Below, one piece after another: positions 62,512 to 64,000 of a DNA stretch of 64,000 nucleotides. Location of the stretch: the NCBI RefSeq assembly GCF_002797415.1, contig NZ_KZ454944.1, forward strand, positions 1,754,665-1,818,664, in the 5' to 3' direction. Position 1 is the first letter of the stretch. Each line of letters opens with the position of its first letter. The translations under genes and the position numbers were made by a program. The notes under the pieces are model-generated. The model did not search any database, was not told the DNA's origin, and saw only the letters and a program-made list of their open reading frames with translations. The stretch comes from Bacillus alkalisoli. Its GTDB lineage: Bacteria > Bacillota > Bacilli > Bacillales > Bacillaceae_I.

Positions 62512-63375
62512 ATGAAGAAGATTAGTGTATTGTTTATTTTAGTTTTTACTATATTAGTAGGGTGTTCAAGTAATGATGGAAGTACAGGTGGAGATTCAAA
62601 GGATGTAACGATTAAGTTTGGTGTGACACCTTGGACTAGTACAGTACCTCCAACAAAAGTAGCAAAATTACTTTTAGAAGACATGGGGTATAAAGTGGAG
62701 GAAACAAACGCAGATGCAGGGGGAGTTTATACTGGCTTATCCCGTGGAGATTTAGATGTATTTATGGATTCATGGTTACCAGTTATGCATGCGAATTATA
62801 TGGAGCAATTTGGGGACAATATAGCAAGTACTTCTATAAGTTATCTTGATGGAGAATTAGGTTGGGTTATTCCAACGTATGTAGAAGGAATCGACTCTGT
62901 TGAAGATCTGATTGGTAATGAAGACTTATTTGATGGAAAGTTATACAGTATTGAAGAAGGTGCAGGTATGACCATGACATCTCGTGAAATGATTGAAGAA
63001 TTAGGACTAGACTTAGAAGTTGTTCCGTCAAGTGAAGGTGGAATGATAGCACAAGCACAACGTATGATGGCAAATGAAGAACCAGTACTATTTTTAGGAT
63101 GGAGACCACATCCAATGTTTGCGAATTATGACTTAAAGGTTTTACCAAGTCCGGAAGGCTTCTTTGATACTTCTGAAGTGCATGTTATTACGAATAATGA
63201 TTTAAAAGAAAAAGCTCCAGAGGCTTACGAATTCTTAAGTAATTGGAGTATGAACGTATCGGATATCGAAGCGATGATCGTACAAATCGAAGACGAAGGT
63301 CGCGATGCTGAAGAAGTTGCTCAAGAGTGGATTGATAACCACCAAGATGAAGTGAAAGCGATGACTGGTAATTAA
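62512..63375 (+). CDS. opuAC: Glycine betaine ABC transporter, substrate-binding lipoprotein
   Basis: This 287-residue lipoprotein has lipobox LVGC (Cys about 19) and an OpuAC-type betaine-binding domain. Aromatic ligand-pocket segments include VTPWTSTVPP, DVFMDSWLPVMH and FLGWRPHPMF. It delivers glycine betaine or proline betaine to the OpuAA/AB transporter. It starts 7 bases after opuAB and ends before a terminator. Confidence 0.94.
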   Translation: MKKISVLFILVFTILVGCSSNDGSTGGDSKDVTIKFGVTPWTSTVPPTKVAKLLLEDMGYKVEETNADAGGVYTGLSRGDLDVFMDSWLPVMHANYMEQFGDNIASTSISYLDGELGWVIPTYVEGIDSVEDLIGNEDLFDGKLYSIEEGAGMTMTSREMIEELGLDLEVVPSSEGGMIAQAQRMMANEEPVLFLGWRPHPMFANYDLKVLPSPEGFFDTSEVHVITNNDLKEKAPEAYEFLSNWSMNVSDIEAMIVQIEDEGRDAEEVAQEWIDNHQDEVKAMTGN

Positions 63376-63388
63376 TTTTTAAAATGGT

Positions 63389-63433
63389 AAGGATGAATCA
63401 AAGGGAAAAGCCTTTTGATTCATCCTTTTTTTA
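63389..63433 (+). terminator. Terminator of the opuA operon
   Basis: AAGGATGAATCAAA pairs with TTTGATTCATCCTT around GGGAAAAGCC, followed by a T-run. Confidence 0.92.
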
Positions 63434-63560
63434 TGAAAACCTTTACAAAATCTTTTTGAAAGGATATAAATAAAAAAAATAGCTGCATATATTGTAACAG
63501 AGGTTAGAATAAATATTATTTGATTTTACTCAAAATATACAGAAAAGGGGGTTGTTCTTG

Positions 63561-64000
63561 ATGCAAAGGTCCGGCTTTCTATTGCTTTCTTATTTTGTTG
63601 CTTCCTTACTGTTTATGGAGATACTATTTCGTATCATTTCAGATAACCATGCGATTGAACTTATTTCAACAGGGCTATTTTATTCAACCTTATTTTCTAT
63701 TTCATTAGCATTTTTACTATGTGTTTTTGTATCTACTAAGTGGATTACGTTAAATAAGATTCTTACCATAATTGTTTTATTTATAATGGGTATTCTTTAC
63801 ACCAGTCAATTTATATACCACGATGTATTCAAAACCATCTATAACTTTTCGTCTGCTGGGAATGCTGGGCAAGTTTTTGGGTTTAAGGATACAATGTTTC
63901 GAACAATTAAATTGAATTTCCATTGGATTTTACTTACATTATTACCCGCGATCCTACTTCCATTCCTTTTCATACGAAATAAAATGACATTCCATCCATT
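63561..64000 (+). CDS. LTA-synthase/sulfatase-family membrane protein, 5' part only
   Basis: The first 146 residues are visible before the window ends. They contain about five hydrophobic segments and then NFSSAGNAGQVFGFKDTMFRTIK, a layout like the membrane part of LtaS-type lipoteichoic acid synthases. The catalytic sulfatase domain lies outside, so the call is tentative. AAGGGGG precedes a TTG (63558) directly before the ATG; either could start. Confidence 0.55.
   Translation, partial: MQRSGFLLLSYFVASLLFMEILFRIISDNHAIELISTGLFYSTLFSISLAFLLCVFVSTKWITLNKILTIIVLFIMGILYTSQFIYHDVFKTIYNFSSAGNAGQVFGFKDTMFRTIKLNFHWILLTLLPAILLPFLFIRNKMTFHP

Overview
The window looks like a chromosomal segment of a low-GC, endospore-forming Bacillaceae bacterium, probably a facultative anaerobe. 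Evidence includes a CwlJ cortex hydrolase, a GerA/GerB/GerC-type germinant receptor operon, mother-cell sigma-type -10 boxes (CATACACT, CATACATT, CATA-N3-TA), AAGGAGG-type ribosome binding sites with frequent TTG/GTG starts, and Bacillus-type genes (dbpA, RNase J, opuA, yuxL-like). No rRNA, tRNA, CRISPR array, insertion sequence or prophage block was seen. I cannot name the species.

Layout. 1-10.8 kb: anaerobic pyruvate and nitrate metabolism. pflB-pflA diverges from a NarK-type transporter, with two FNR-type palindromes each placed near -41.5 from a predicted start. An amidase with a small AtzG-like partner and cwlJ follow, then a two-gene pyruvate:ferredoxin-type oxidoreductase with fused subunits. 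11-30 kb: mixed housekeeping and accessory genes (hydrolases, a 2-hydroxyacid dehydrogenase, transporters, lipoproteins, a formamidase-like enzyme, a sortase-anchored M14 peptidase, an S-adenosylmethionine hydrolase-family protein). Two tandem-repeat blocks, a VOC dioxygenase-like gene broken by an in-frame stop, and a type I toxin/antisense-RNA locus lie here.

30.8-39.3 kb: the most distinctive block, a locus resembling the Mnx spore-surface manganese oxidase operon of marine Bacillus (mnxA/B-like, mnxD, mnxE, mnxF, the 1217-residue multicopper oxidase mnxG, and an Sco1-like gene). Two extra Cys-rich genes with mother-cell-type promoters lie just upstream. These two and MnxD/E/F appear to share one short beta-rich module. 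39.4-45 kb: germinant receptor operon, a small membrane protein and a DUF3231 protein. 45-57.4 kb: ABC exporter, mqo, dbpA, a YibE/F pair, an RNase J, small proteins and an S9 peptidase. 57.4-64 kb: a frameshifted small membrane gene and a kinase-like gene preceded by what I read as a yybP-ykoY manganese riboswitch with terminator and sigma-A promoter. Then come a small membrane exporter, a GbsR-type regulator with the opuA glycine-betaine operon, and the start of a probable lipoteichoic-acid-synthase-family gene.

Five copies (one cut by the window edge) of a ~125-175 bp intergenic element are scattered through the window. The internal motifs are shared, but the terminal inverted-repeat arms differ between copies while staying perfectly complementary within each copy. 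The manganese riboswitch and the Mn-oxidase locus are the two manganese-related signals; a functional link between them is only inference.
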